From the NCBI RefSeq assembly GCF_900105765.1, contig NZ_FNTX01000001.1, positions 2,080,387 to 2,144,386 of the forward strand: a DNA stretch of 64,000 nt, written 5' to 3'. A program made the position numbers and the translations under genes. The notes under the pieces were generated by a model. The model saw only the letters and a program-made list of their open reading frames with translations. It was not told the DNA's origin and made no database searches. This DNA comes from Ruania alba. GTDB lineage: Bacteria; Actinomycetota; Actinomycetes; Actinomycetales; Beutenbergiaceae. This document shows, piece by piece, positions 1 through 7,851 of the stretch; within the stretch, counting starts at the first letter, position 1; each line of letters opens with the position of its first letter.

Positions 1-118
1 CGGCCCGGTTCACCAGGACCGAGGCAGACATGGGCATGGCACGCGCGGAGGAGACAAGATCGGCGAGCTCTTCGAGGATGGCCACCAGGGACTCGCCCTG
101 CTCGGCTGCTTTGCTCAT
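1..118 (-). CDS. SepIVA/DivIVA-like protein, N-terminal fragment
   Basis: Only the first 39 codons are inside the window and the gene runs off the left edge. The visible peptide begins MSKAAEQGESLVAILEEL and continues through LVSSARAMPMSASVLVNR. This resembles the start of the small coiled-coil DivIVA-like (SepIVA-type) division proteins that follow coaD in many Actinobacteria. The ATG at 118-116 overlaps the coaD stop by one base (TGATG), so translation is probably coupled and the two genes share an operon. The function is inferred from the neighbourhood and the short N-terminal signature; no coiled coil can be checked here. Confidence 0.5.
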   Translation of the reverse strand, partial: MSKAAEQGESLVAILEELADLVSSARAMPMSASVLVNRA

Positions 119-618
119 CAGGACAGATCCTTCTTCTCATGGGCCAGCGCTGCGTGCACCGCGGCGCTGACGGCGGGAGGAACCAGGTCGGTGATGTCGC
201 CGCCGTGGCGGGCGACGTCCTTGACCATGGTGGAGGAGACATGTGCGAGCTCAGGCGCGCCGGTGACGAAGACCGTCTCGACACCGCTGAGATGCCGGTT
301 CATCAGGGCCATCGGCTGTTCGGCGTCGTAGTCGGCACCGCCACGCAGGCCCTTCACGATCGCGCGTGCACCGAGCTCGTCGCACAGGTCCGCGAGCAGG
401 CCAGGCATTCGCACCACGCGCACGCCGTCCAGGTCGGCGACGGCATCGGTGAACAGCTGAACCCGCTCCTCGGCCTCGAGCAACGGGGCCTTCGTGGCAT
501 TGATGCCGATACCCACCACCACCTCATCGAAGAGCGTGCGGGCGCGCCGGACGATGTCCAGGTGCCCGAGGGTGACCGGGTCGTAGGACCCAGGGCACAC
601 AGCAATACGAGAACTCAC
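118..618 (-). CDS. coaD: phosphopantetheine adenylyltransferase
   Basis: Penultimate enzyme of coenzyme A synthesis: 4'-phosphopantetheine + ATP gives dephospho-CoA + PPi, in the cytoplasm. The 166-residue product has the usual length. It opens with the nucleotidyltransferase signature PGSYDPVTLGH (TxGH at residues 16-19) and carries the C-terminal VSSTMVKD motif (about 127-134) that corresponds to the family ISSTxxR element. I chose the GTG at 618 because the protein then begins VSSRIAVCPGS like other CoaD proteins; an in-frame ATG at 660 would add 14 atypical residues. Its stop overlaps the start of the SepIVA-like gene. In most relatives rsmD lies directly upstream, but here 6.7 kb of other genes separates them. 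Confidence 0.95.
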   Translation of the reverse strand: MSSRIAVCPGSYDPVTLGHLDIVRRARTLFDEVVVGIGINATKAPLLEAEERVQLFTDAVADLDGVRVVRMPGLLADLCDELGARAIVKGLRGGADYDAEQPMALMNRHLSGVETVFVTGAPELAHVSSTMVKDVARHGGDITDLVPPAVSAAVHAALAHEKKDLS

Positions 619-730
619 ATGCGCCAACCTACCTGCGTAGGCACGCACGTGGCCCATCACACCCGCCGAGAGACCGGTTTCTCGCGTAGGATGGGGGCCA
701 CGTCACCCCCACCCCGAGCGAAGGTGCCCC

Positions 731-2275
731 TTGCCTGCCGACGACACGACCGCCGTCCTTCGACTACGCACGGAAGACCACGTGGTGGTGGCCACCGCCG
801 ATCTCCCGGCCGGGACCGTGATCGCCCTCGACGGGCTCGAGCCGTTCCGCACGACGGCGGCCGTACAGCAGGGACACAAGGTCGCCGTGCGCTCGGTGCC
901 AGAGGGTGGCCGGGTCCTCAAGTACGGTCAGTCGATCGGCCGCGCCACCGCACCGATCGCGCCTGGCGACCACGTGCACTCGCACAATCTCGGCATGGAC
1001 ACCGGCGAACGTGAGCATGAGTTCGGCACCGCCCGCCACCGCCCGACGTTCCCGGAGGGCACAGACCTGCCGCGCACTTTTCTGGGCTATCACCGTCCGG
1101 ACGGACGGGTCGGTACCCGCAACTACATCGGCGTGATCACGTCGGTGAACTGTTCGGCCAGCTCGGCGAACATGATCGCGAACCAGTTCGCCCAGGCCTC
1201 GCTGGACTCCTACGACAACGTCGACGGCGTCATGGCGATCACCCACCAGAGCGGCTGTGGGTTGGTGCCCGACTCCGAGGGTGGGCAGATGCTGCTGCGT
1301 ACCTTGCGCGGATACGCCAACCATCCGAACTTCGGCGGCCTGCTCGTGCTCGGGTTGGGGTGCGAGATGATCGCGGTGCAGTCCCTCCTGGAGGGTCTCG
1401 GGCTGCCCGAGGGCACCTATGTGGAGACCATGACGATCCAGGACATCGGCGGTGTGCGTGCCACGGTCCGCGCCGGCGCCGAGAAGATCCGCGAGATGCT
1501 TCCGCGGGTGAACGAGGCACGCCGCGAACCCGCGGACGTGGCCCATCTGACGCTGGGCCTGAACTGCGGTGGCAGCGACGGGTACTCCGGCATCACGGCC
1601 AACCCGGCACTCGGGCACGCTTCGGACCTGCTGGTCGCGGCCGGCGGCACGTCCACGCTTGCCGAAACACCGGAGGTGTACGGCGCGGAGCACCTGCTCA
1701 CCCGTCGCGCCGTCTCACCGGAGGTGGGCCAGCGGTTGCTGGGCCGGATCGAGTGGTGGAAGGACTACACCGCCGCCGGGGCGGGCACCTTGGACAACAA
1801 CCCCTCCCCTGGCAACAAGGCGGGCGGGCTCACCACCATCCTGGAGAAGTCACTGGGCGCGGTGGCCAAGGGAGGCACGGCCGAGCTCGCCGGTGTGTAC
1901 GAGTACGCCGAGCCGATCACGGCCAAGGGGTTCACGTTCATGGACACCCCCGGATACGACCCGGTGTCGGTGACCGGCCTCGTGGCCGGCGGGGCCACCG
2001 TGGTGTGCTTCACCACCGGCCGAGGTTCGGTGCTCGGCTGCAAGCCCACGCCGTCCATCAAGCTCGCGACGAACACGCAGATGTATGAGCGGATGCGTGA
2101 AGACATGGACATCAACTGCGGGCGGATCGTCGACGGCACTGCCACCCTCGCCGAGGTGGGCGAGGAGATCTACCGGAGGATCGTGGCGGTCGCCTCGGGA
2201 GAGACCACGGTGAGCGAGGACCTCGACCTCGGTCAGGACGAGTTCATCCCCTGGCACGTGGGCGCGGTGACCTGA
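731..2275 (+). CDS. UxaA-family altronate/galactarate dehydratase
   Basis: A 514-residue member of the UxaA/GarD family of iron-dependent sugar-acid dehydratases. An N-terminal SAF domain (about residues 10-85, ending HVHSHNLGMD) is followed by the catalytic part with GRVGTRNYIGV, NCSAS, HQSGCG, LGLGCE and GLNCGGSDG. It probably converts altronate, galactarate or a similar aldonate/aldarate to a 2-keto-3-deoxy acid. The start is a TTG at 731 with CGAAGG six bases upstream; no better start is in frame. It is divergent from coaD with only about 110 bp between them and sits in the block that splits coaD from rsmD. The exact substrate cannot be read from the sequence. It might serve the uronate or deoxy-sugar catabolism expected downstream of the lyase cluster, which is inference. 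Confidence 0.85.
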   Translation: MPADDTTAVLRLRTEDHVVVATADLPAGTVIALDGLEPFRTTAAVQQGHKVAVRSVPEGGRVLKYGQSIGRATAPIAPGDHVHSHNLGMDTGEREHEFGTARHRPTFPEGTDLPRTFLGYHRPDGRVGTRNYIGVITSVNCSASSANMIANQFAQASLDSYDNVDGVMAITHQSGCGLVPDSEGGQMLLRTLRGYANHPNFGGLLVLGLGCEMIAVQSLLEGLGLPEGTYVETMTIQDIGGVRATVRAGAEKIREMLPRVNEARREPADVAHLTLGLNCGGSDGYSGITANPALGHASDLLVAAGGTSTLAETPEVYGAEHLLTRRAVSPEVGQRLLGRIEWWKDYTAAGAGTLDNNPSPGNKAGGLTTILEKSLGAVAKGGTAELAGVYEYAEPITAKGFTFMDTPGYDPVSVTGLVAGGATVVCFTTGRGSVLGCKPTPSIKLATNTQMYERMREDMDINCGRIVDGTATLAEVGEEIYRRIVAVASGETTVSEDLDLGQDEFIPWHVGAVT

Positions 2276-2389
2276 GGGGAATCAGCCAGTTCGGCTCGAC
2301 ACGGCGTCCACGACCGGTTCGTACGCGCGCAGATTTAACGGCGCGGTCATCGCCCCTCGATCTGCTCTCGACACCCGAGCGAGCCTCGG

Positions 2390-3787
2390 TCACTCACGTG
2401 GGCGCGTCCGGGTTGTGTCCGGTGGGATGACGGGTGGTTCTGGTGGTTCTGGTTCCTCGGGTGGGATGGCTGGTTGTTCGCAGGGTGGTGGGTGGTGGTA
2501 GTTGATGGGGTGGCCGCTGGGTGTGGTGAAGTGCCAGTGGTCGTGGTGTCGGGTGATGGTGATATCGCGTTGGTGGACCAGGCGGTGGTGGTACCAGCAG
2601 AGCAGGATGCCGTGGTGGGTGTTGGTGTGGCCGCCGCGGGACCACCAGGTGCTGTGGTGGATCTCGCCCAATCCTGGTGGTGCGGTGCACCCTGGGTGCT
2701 GGCAGTGGTGGTCGCGGGCCCAGATGGCTTTGGTCTGGGCGGCGGTGTGCAGGCGTTGCGCCCGGCCCACATCCAGTACCTGACCCGCCGGGTTGAGGAT
2801 GATGCGGGTGAACTCGGCATCACAGGTCAGGTGGGCGAGTTCGGCGTGGCTGATCGGGGTGCCATCAGCCAGGGTCGCGGGTTCTGCGCCGACCAGGTGT
2901 TCGTGGTCGATGGTTGAGCTGATCACCGGGGCGGACGGGTCACCCGGGCACCCCGGCGCATGCACCGCGCCCTCGCCCGGGTCAGTGGCGTGACCACCAA
3001 CGGTGCCGGGAGCCTCACCCAGGCCGGGAAGCGCCGGTGCAGTCTCGAGCAGGCTCGCCTCACCCTTATCGCCCGAGACCTCACCCGCACCACTTGCACT
3101 GCTGCTGGTGGGGTGGTGGCAGGTGCAGCGGGGGCGCCGGTGATCACTGATGGGGGTGGGTGTGGTGGTCAGGCGGTGCAGGGTGTCGGCGGGGACGTGG
3201 ACGAGCAGGTGGGGGCGGACCCGGGCTGTGGGTTGGAACTGGCCACTGTCGAGGACGTGCTGGGCGAGGGTGATCAGGGCGTGGGCGTTGCGCTGGGACG
3301 GGGTGCGTTCATCATCAGCGGCGGGCACACCGGTGACCGCGGCGAAGGCTTGCTCCACGATCTGACCGTTGGTGTCATCGAGCCACCCATCCACGCGCCG
3401 TCCTGCGGTGGTGGCCGAGACGAAGAGGTGCTCTTTGGCGGACTCCTCACGCCAGTTCCGCTCCGCCGCCTCCGGGTCAGCCCGCACCGCCCAGGTTTTC
3501 ACCAATCGGGTGAAGGAGTCCGCATCCAACACCCGCGCCTGAGCCACGAGGAAGTCCTCACCCACGTCGGGGTGACTCAATCGTTCCCGCAAGGTGTCGG
3601 TGGTGGTGGCGTGCCTGGCCAACGCGGCAGCATGGTCGCTACCGATCACCCCGGCAGCCAACGCGGCCTCGGTGGCGGGGAGGTGGTCACGCAGGGTGCG
3701 GGACAGGTGCACCTGGCCACGGGCTTTACCCCCGTGAGTCCCGGTGGCGTTGGCCCACCAGGACGCCATCGTGCGTGCCCCTGACAC
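2390..3787 (-). CDS. DUF222/HNH endonuclease (13E12 type), C-terminal part after an amber codon
   Basis: This 465-residue frame holds most of a DUF222-HNH protein, the 13E12 repeat family common and multicopy in Actinobacteria. It begins in mid-domain (SGARTMASWWANATG), continues through DUF222 and a Pro/Gly/Glu-rich linker, and ends in an HNH nuclease core with CQHPGC, EIHHSTWWSRGG, NTHHGILLCWYHHRLVH and a His/Pro-rich tail. The GTG at 3787 is not the ancestral start. The same reading frame continues upstream through one TAG at 3793-3791 into 85 more family-like residues (3791-4048). The gene is therefore best seen as one 551-codon gene split by a nonsense codon. It lies in the inserted block between coaD and rsmD. 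The family's biological role is not established; nuclease activity is assumed from the HNH motif. Confidence 0.75.
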   Translation of the reverse strand: MSGARTMASWWANATGTHGGKARGQVHLSRTLRDHLPATEAALAAGVIGSDHAAALARHATTTDTLRERLSHPDVGEDFLVAQARVLDADSFTRLVKTWAVRADPEAAERNWREESAKEHLFVSATTAGRRVDGWLDDTNGQIVEQAFAAVTGVPAADDERTPSQRNAHALITLAQHVLDSGQFQPTARVRPHLLVHVPADTLHRLTTTPTPISDHRRPRCTCHHPTSSSASGAGEVSGDKGEASLLETAPALPGLGEAPGTVGGHATDPGEGAVHAPGCPGDPSAPVISSTIDHEHLVGAEPATLADGTPISHAELAHLTCDAEFTRIILNPAGQVLDVGRAQRLHTAAQTKAIWARDHHCQHPGCTAPPGLGEIHHSTWWSRGGHTNTHHGILLCWYHHRLVHQRDITITRHHDHWHFTTPSGHPINYHHPPPCEQPAIPPEEPEPPEPPVIPPDTTRTRPRE

Positions 3788-3790
3788 AGC

Positions 3791-4048
3791 CTACGTCCCA
3801 TCGGCTTCGACCGCACTGACGGTGGCGGTGGTCAACGCGTCCAACCGGCGCCGCGCCTGCTCCAACTCACCGACCAGGTCGGGCAGCACCGCGGAGGGCA
3901 GCCCGGGCAGGTCCGTCTCGAGGACGTCATCGAGCAGGGCGGTGATCACGGCCAACTTCCCGGGCGCATCGGTCTCGCTCAGGTGTTCGCTCAGCAGGTC
4001 CCGGATAGCCTCGGCGGGGGTGGTGCCCAGGTGGGTGGTGGTGCTCAT
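3791..4048 (-). CDS. DUF222/HNH protein, N-terminal fragment ending at an amber codon
   Basis: An 85-residue peptide beginning MSTTTHLGTTPAEAIRDLL and ending TATVSAVEADGT before TAG. The ELEQARRRLDALTTATVSAVE helix is the usual N-terminal DUF222 pattern. After the TAG the next codons in the same frame read AVSGARTMASWW, the expected continuation, so this is the front of the gene at 2390-3787 and not an independent protein. The ATG at 4048 has an excellent ribosome binding site (GAGGAGG, about 5 bases away) and a good promoter about 50 bp upstream, so the expression signals are intact. A TAC-to-TAG change at a position that is often aromatic in the family would explain the break. Readthrough, suppression or a sequencing error cannot be excluded. 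Confidence 0.7.
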   Translation of the reverse strand: MSTTTHLGTTPAEAIRDLLSEHLSETDAPGKLAVITALLDDVLETDLPGLPSAVLPDLVGELEQARRRLDALTTATVSAVEADGT

Positions 4049-4095
4049 CCCCGCCTCCTCGCGGTCCCCGAACCCTGCCTTGTTTCCTGCCTCAT

Positions 4096-4124
4096 AGTCT
4101 AGAACTGTTGTTCGCCTCAGTCAA
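4096..4124 (-). promoter_or_regulatory. Sigma-70-type promoter of the DUF222/HNH gene
   Basis: On the minus strand TTGACT (4124-4119) and TAGACT (4101-4096) are separated by exactly 17 bases. This matches the TTGACa / TAnnnT consensus of the actinobacterial housekeeping sigma factor. The predicted transcription start is near 4089, about 40 bases before the ATG at 4048. Confidence 0.6.
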
Positions 4125-4164
4125 GGGTAATCGTTGGTATTGCAACGAAAAGTCAGCCTCTGCC

Positions 4165-4243
4165 TGTGGATGAAGATGCATCGGGTATGCGCCTGTGGAC
4201 AAGGCGCCCCGGGAAGGGGTATCGGACCCACATCTGTGGACAA
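4165..4243 (-). promoter_or_regulatory. Cluster of DnaA-box-like 9-mers in a gene-poor gap
   Basis: TGTGGACAA occurs at 4194-4202 and 4235-4243; its reverse complement TTGTCCACA is the high-GC DnaA-box consensus. A degenerate copy, TGTGGATGA, lies at 4165-4173. All three have the same orientation, spaced 29 and 41 bp apart. They lie in the 389-bp gap (4049-4437) between the DUF222 gene and the ThuA gene. The rest of that gap (4244-4437) has no coding pattern, RNA gene or clear hairpin that I can recognise. DnaA binding is inference; the short motifs could be flanking sequence carried with the 13E12 gene. Confidence 0.4.
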
Positions 4244-4437
4244 CAAGCGAGTAGTGAGGACCTACATGAGCAATCCAAGTCACACCAAGACCCGCCATGC
4301 GTCCCGCGCCCTGACCACGCCGGGCACACCGGATCCGATGCCGCCCTCATCAGGACAGCGCTACAGTCCCACGCCCACTCGTCGAGACAGACCGAGATCC
4401 AGCAGAACGCCGCTCCGTCCGAGCGCTTCCGCACCCA

Positions 4438-5148
4438 CTACCCCAGCAGCCAGTCCAGCTCCCGCGTCAGCATCCTCACCCGTGCCGGTTCGCGGCAGGC
4501 TGTCACGTCATGCCCGAGCCCGTCGTAGACGGCCCGCCCACGCAACCCCGGCACCGGCTCGGCCGCCCAGGACATCGTGTGCCGGACGCCGTCCTCGGTG
4601 TGCTCCAGCAGCGCCACGGACGCCTCGTGCACCTCGAGATCGCTGTACCGCTCGTCGTCGATCGCCAGCTCAGCAGCAAGCCCATCGGTGATGGGGTGCC
4701 CATCGCCGAGGACCGTCACGGTGGCGGGCCCGCGCTTGGGGTGCCAGGACGGCGTCGGGTGCCCACTCTGCTTGGGCACCCAGCGCCCGCCGAGGGCACG
4801 TGCCCACCGCTCGTCCTCGTAGAACGCGTTCGAGCCGGTGTGCGTGGCCAGCACCGGCACGCCCCGCCCGACGGCGGCCAGCACCCAGTCACGCAGCGCA
4901 CGCGCGCGCACGTCCTCCTCATCATCGCTGACCGGCGAGGGCGTACTCCCACCCCCCGCGTTCACCACGATCAGGCCCACGGCCGCTTCCGGTGGTTCGG
5001 CCGCTCCCGTGACCAGCACCTCGGCGCTTAACCCGTAGTCGTCGAGCTGCTCAGCGAGCACGGCTGAGGTGCCCTCGAAGTCGTGCCACGGGTCGCAGTA
5101 GCGCCCCGCCCCTGAGATCACGACGGCGGCCGTACGGTCCTGCGACAT
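4438..5148 (-). CDS. ThuA-like domain protein
   Basis: A 236-residue cytoplasmic protein of the ThuA-like (trehalose utilisation, class I glutamine amidotransferase-like fold) family. Visible features are AAVVISGAGRYCDPWHDFEGT at the N-terminus, GLIVVNAGGG, GVPVLATHTGSNAF, the GGRWVPKQSGHPTP strand-loop and the C-terminal GRAVYDGLGHD typical of the family. The ATG at 5148 is chosen because AAGGAGA lies 5 bases upstream; longer in-frame extension has no family similarity. The gene is divergent from the PmoA-like/Gfo-Idh operon across a 113-bp spacer. That pairing is common in actinobacterial carbohydrate loci, so a role in sugar or sugar-alcohol processing is likely. The reaction is unknown. 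Confidence 0.8.
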   Translation of the reverse strand: MSQDRTAAVVISGAGRYCDPWHDFEGTSAVLAEQLDDYGLSAEVLVTGAAEPPEAAVGLIVVNAGGGSTPSPVSDDEEDVRARALRDWVLAAVGRGVPVLATHTGSNAFYEDERWARALGGRWVPKQSGHPTPSWHPKRGPATVTVLGDGHPITDGLAAELAIDDERYSDLEVHEASVALLEHTEDGVRHTMSWAAEPVPGLRGRAVYDGLGHDVTACREPARVRMLTRELDWLLG

Positions 5149-5261
5149 GGGCTCTCCTTGGTTCGTGGTGCCGAAACGCCTCGGTAAGCGGTTGCCGATA
5201 GACTGCCACGGACGTCGCCTCGACGGCGACCCAACCTTGCACCCGTGAGAAGGATCTCCTC

Positions 5262-6134
5262 GTGACCGTGCCAGACGCCCCGGGCACACCAGGGACAGAC
5301 CTCTCCTTGCGCCTGGGCGCCAAGGAGATGGCTCGTTATCGCGACGGCCAGGACATGGCCGGCACGCTCTCCCCCCGCCCATACCTGCACCCGGTGACGA
5401 CCGCGGCCGGGATCCCGCTCACCGAGATCCTTCCCGAGGACCACACGCACCACCACGGCGTGAGCAACGCCGTCGTGGAAGTGAACGGCACGATGTTCTG
5501 GGGCGGGAAGTCCTACGTGCACCCGAGCGGTTACGAGATGCTCGCCAACCACGGGCGGCAGGTTCCCGGCCGGACCGAGGCCACCGACCACCGGATCACC
5601 CAGGAGCTGCAGTGGGTGGATCCGAACGAGGAGCACGTCCTCACCGAGGAGCGCACGATCCTCGCCGACCTGATGCCCGCCGAGGATGCGTGGGCGTTGC
5701 GCTGGCACAGCCGGATGCATGCCGACGGCGGTCACGACCTGACCATCGGCTCCCCCGCGACCCGAGGACGTACCGGTGCCGGGTACGGCGGCGTCTTCTG
5801 GCGTGTCTCCGCCGAACAGGTGCCGACCACGGCCCACGTCGCCAGCGGCGGTGACCCGCTCGGTGACGACGTGTCCCCGTGGCTGCTGCTGGTGCAGCAA
5901 CGCGAGACCGGTCCGGTGAGCCTGTTGCTCGGCCAACCCCGTACGGCCATCCTGCCGTGGTTCGTCCGCACCACCGGCTACGTCGGCGCTGGACCGGCGG
6001 CCGCCTGGCAGGAACCGCGTACTGTCGCCGCGGGCGCCCACCTCGACCTGCACCTGTGGGGTGTGCTCGCTGACCGGGCCCTCACCCCGTCCGACGCCGC
6101 TGTCCTCTACGAACGACTGGAGCTCCTTCCGTGA
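5262..6134 (+). CDS. PmoA-like (DUF6807) family protein
   Basis: A 290-residue protein of the DUF6807 family, often labelled methane oxygenase PmoA although it is unrelated to membrane-bound methane monooxygenase. It carries the characteristic SPRPYLHPV, ILPEDHTHHHGVSNAVVEVNG, GTMFWGG and GRTGAGYGGVFWR segments. The HTHHHG cluster could bind metal or substrate, which is inference. The GTG at 5262 is preceded by GAGAAGGA about 7 bases away. It overlaps the Gfo/Idh gene by 4 bp (GTGA) and is divergent from the ThuA-like gene. The three-gene association implies a sugar-derivative pathway. No enzymatic reaction is firmly known for the family. Confidence 0.75.
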   Translation: MTVPDAPGTPGTDLSLRLGAKEMARYRDGQDMAGTLSPRPYLHPVTTAAGIPLTEILPEDHTHHHGVSNAVVEVNGTMFWGGKSYVHPSGYEMLANHGRQVPGRTEATDHRITQELQWVDPNEEHVLTEERTILADLMPAEDAWALRWHSRMHADGGHDLTIGSPATRGRTGAGYGGVFWRVSAEQVPTTAHVASGGDPLGDDVSPWLLLVQQRETGPVSLLLGQPRTAILPWFVRTTGYVGAGPAAAWQEPRTVAAGAHLDLHLWGVLADRALTPSDAAVLYERLELLP

Positions 6135-7315
6135 CCACCACCTTCGCCGTCGTCGGGATCCACGGCTACGGCAAGCAGCACCTGCATCAGATCGGTCAGC
6201 TGGCCGCTGAGGGCCGTGCCCGGTTGGTGGCCGTGGTGGACCCGCGTGGGACCGACGGAGCAGCACACGTTCCACCGGGCACCCCGGCATTCGGCGATCT
6301 GAGCGAGCTGCTGGCCGAAACAGTGCCGGACGTGGTCACCTTCGCGACCCCCATCCACACCCACCTCCCGCTCGCGGCCCAGGCGATGCGTGCCGGTGCA
6401 CACGTGCTGCTCGAGAAGCCCACGACGGCGTCCCTGCCCGAGCTGAGGGAACTGATCGCCGTTGCGGACGAGACGGGCAAGAGCGTTCAGGTGGGGTTCC
6501 AGAGCTTCGGCTCGCACGCCTTCGACCGGATCGCCGAGATCACCGCCTCGGGCAGGATCGGAGAGATCACGGGCATCGGAGGTATCGGCCTGTGGCGCCG
6601 GGCACGCTCCTACTACGACCGCTCTCCGTGGGCCGGGATGCGCCGTCTGGACGGGCTCGAAGTGGTCGATGGCGTGGTGACGAACCCACTCGCACACTCG
6701 ATCGCCTCCGCGCTGCGGATCGCCGGTGCCCGGCGCGCCGAGGACGTGGCCGAAGTGGTGGTGGACCTGTTCCACGCCAACGACATCGAGGCCGACGACA
6801 CCTCCGCCGTCCGGCTGCGCACCACCTCAGGGATGCCGATCGCGCTCGGACTCACGTTGGCGGCGGAGGAGCCGCACACCACCCCGCGCGTGTTCGTGCA
6901 CGGCACGGCCGGTTCGATCGAGTTCCGGTACACCTCGGACGTGCTCATCGTGCGCGCCGGTGGCGGTGAAAAGACCGAAGAGGTGCAGCGTACGAGCCTG
7001 TTCGAGAACCTCCTCGATCATCTCCAGCACGGCATCGCGCTGCTCGCCGACGTTCGCGACACGGGTGCGTTCATGCGGGTGCTCGAGGCCGTGCGCACGG
7101 CTCCGGACCCGGCGCCGATCGCGGCCGAGCACCAGGAGATCGTCGGCGAGGGCCCCGAGTCCTACCGCGTGGTCCGCGGTGTAGACGACTGGTGCCGGAA
7201 GGTGTCCGAGGAGCTGGCCACGTTCACCGAGCTCAGTGCCCCGTGGACCGCCGCGCCGGCCGCAGCTCACGCGCCGGCCTCAGCCCCGCAGCACACTCAC
7301 GGCGTGAGGGCGTAG
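6131..7315 (+). CDS. Gfo/Idh/MocA-family NAD(P)-dependent oxidoreductase
   Basis: A 394-residue sugar or inositol dehydrogenase-type protein. The Rossmann motif VVGIHGYGKQHLHQI is at the N-terminus, followed by FATPIHTHLPLA and the signature VLLEKPTTAS. The catalytic Lys of the EKP motif is present. It starts with GTG at 6131 overlapping the PmoA-like stop by 4 bp, so the two are co-translated. The last 20 or so residues are Ala/Pro/His-rich and the reading frame runs 19 bp into the 3' end of the convergent rsmD gene, which suggests the tail was extended when this block was joined to rsmD. The substrate is unknown but expected to be a sugar derivative shared with the ThuA and PmoA-like partners. 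Confidence 0.85.
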   Translation: MTTTFAVVGIHGYGKQHLHQIGQLAAEGRARLVAVVDPRGTDGAAHVPPGTPAFGDLSELLAETVPDVVTFATPIHTHLPLAAQAMRAGAHVLLEKPTTASLPELRELIAVADETGKSVQVGFQSFGSHAFDRIAEITASGRIGEITGIGGIGLWRRARSYYDRSPWAGMRRLDGLEVVDGVVTNPLAHSIASALRIAGARRAEDVAEVVVDLFHANDIEADDTSAVRLRTTSGMPIALGLTLAAEEPHTTPRVFVHGTAGSIEFRYTSDVLIVRAGGGEKTEEVQRTSLFENLLDHLQHGIALLADVRDTGAFMRVLEAVRTAPDPAPIAAEHQEIVGEGPESYRVVRGVDDWCRKVSEELATFTELSAPWTAAPAAAHAPASAPQHTHGVRA

Positions 7316-7851
7316 TACACGCGGGTCTCGCCGTAGGACTTGGTGCCGGACTCGGCCCAGCCGTCCGGCCATACCGGTGGTGTGGAACGGCTCGAGCGTT
7401 CCACCACCACCGCGCCCTCCGGGGCCAGCCAACCCGGGGCAGCGAGCGCTTCGAGCACGGCATCCAGCCCGTCCTCGGTGTACGGAGGGTCCACCAGCAC
7501 CAGGTCGTACCCAGCCGCCGGCGGCCCACCGGAGAGATAGCGTTCGACCGCCGTGGGAACCACCTGAACGATCGACTCCAGCCCGGTGCGCCGGGCGTTC
7601 GCCCGGCACGTACCCACAGCAGCGCGAGCGGACTCCACCAGTGTCACCTGCGCAGCGCCCCGGCTGGCGGCCTCCAACCCGAGCGCCCCGGAGCCGGCGT
7701 ACAGGTCCAGCACCCGTGTGCCGTCCAGCATCCCGAGGTGTTCCAGGCGGGAGAAGATCGCCTCTCGCACGCGCTCGCTGGTGGGGCGGGTGCCCTTGGC
7801 GGGCACGTCCAGGCGGTGCCCGCCAGCGGTGCCGGCGATCACACGGGTCAC
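7297..7851 (-). CDS. rsmD: 16S rRNA (guanine(966)-N(2))-methyltransferase
   Basis: A 184-residue SAM-dependent methyltransferase for m2G966 of 16S rRNA. Visible motifs are VIAGTAGGHRLDVP and TRPTSERVREAIFSRL at the N-terminus, the SAM loop VLDLYAGSGALGLEA, and the catalytic VLVDPPY (N-methyltransferase motif IV). The GTG at 7851 overlaps the upstream permease stop by 4 bp, so rsmD ends an operon with recG and two ABC genes. Its 3' end overlaps the convergent Gfo/Idh gene by 19 bp. In most Actinobacteria coaD follows immediately; here it is 6.7 kb away. Confidence 0.93.
   Translation of the reverse strand: MTRVIAGTAGGHRLDVPAKGTRPTSERVREAIFSRLEHLGMLDGTRVLDLYAGSGALGLEAASRGAAQVTLVESARAAVGTCRANARRTGLESIVQVVPTAVERYLSGGPPAAGYDLVLVDPPYTEDGLDAVLEALAAPGWLAPEGAVVVERSSRSTPPVWPDGWAESGTKSYGETRVYYALTP

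Noticed and set aside
764-1693. Long open frame antisense to the UxaA-type gene
   Set aside because: It is the high-GC shadow of the real gene, Arg/His/Gly-rich, with no family motif.
2474-2917. Val/Gly-rich open frame opposite the HNH domain, and a G-rich possible quadruplex near 2483-2521
   Set aside because: The G/T-rich plus strand is the complement of His/Pro codons of the HNH protein tail; loops are too long for a convincing quadruplex.
4165-4173. Third DnaA box in the cluster
   Set aside because: TGTGGATGA deviates at two positions from the consensus, so I count it only as degenerate.
5149-5261. Possible LacI-type operator (AAGCGGTTGCC) in the ThuA/PmoA-like gap
   Set aside because: Only half of a site is recognisable and no regulator gene is adjacent.
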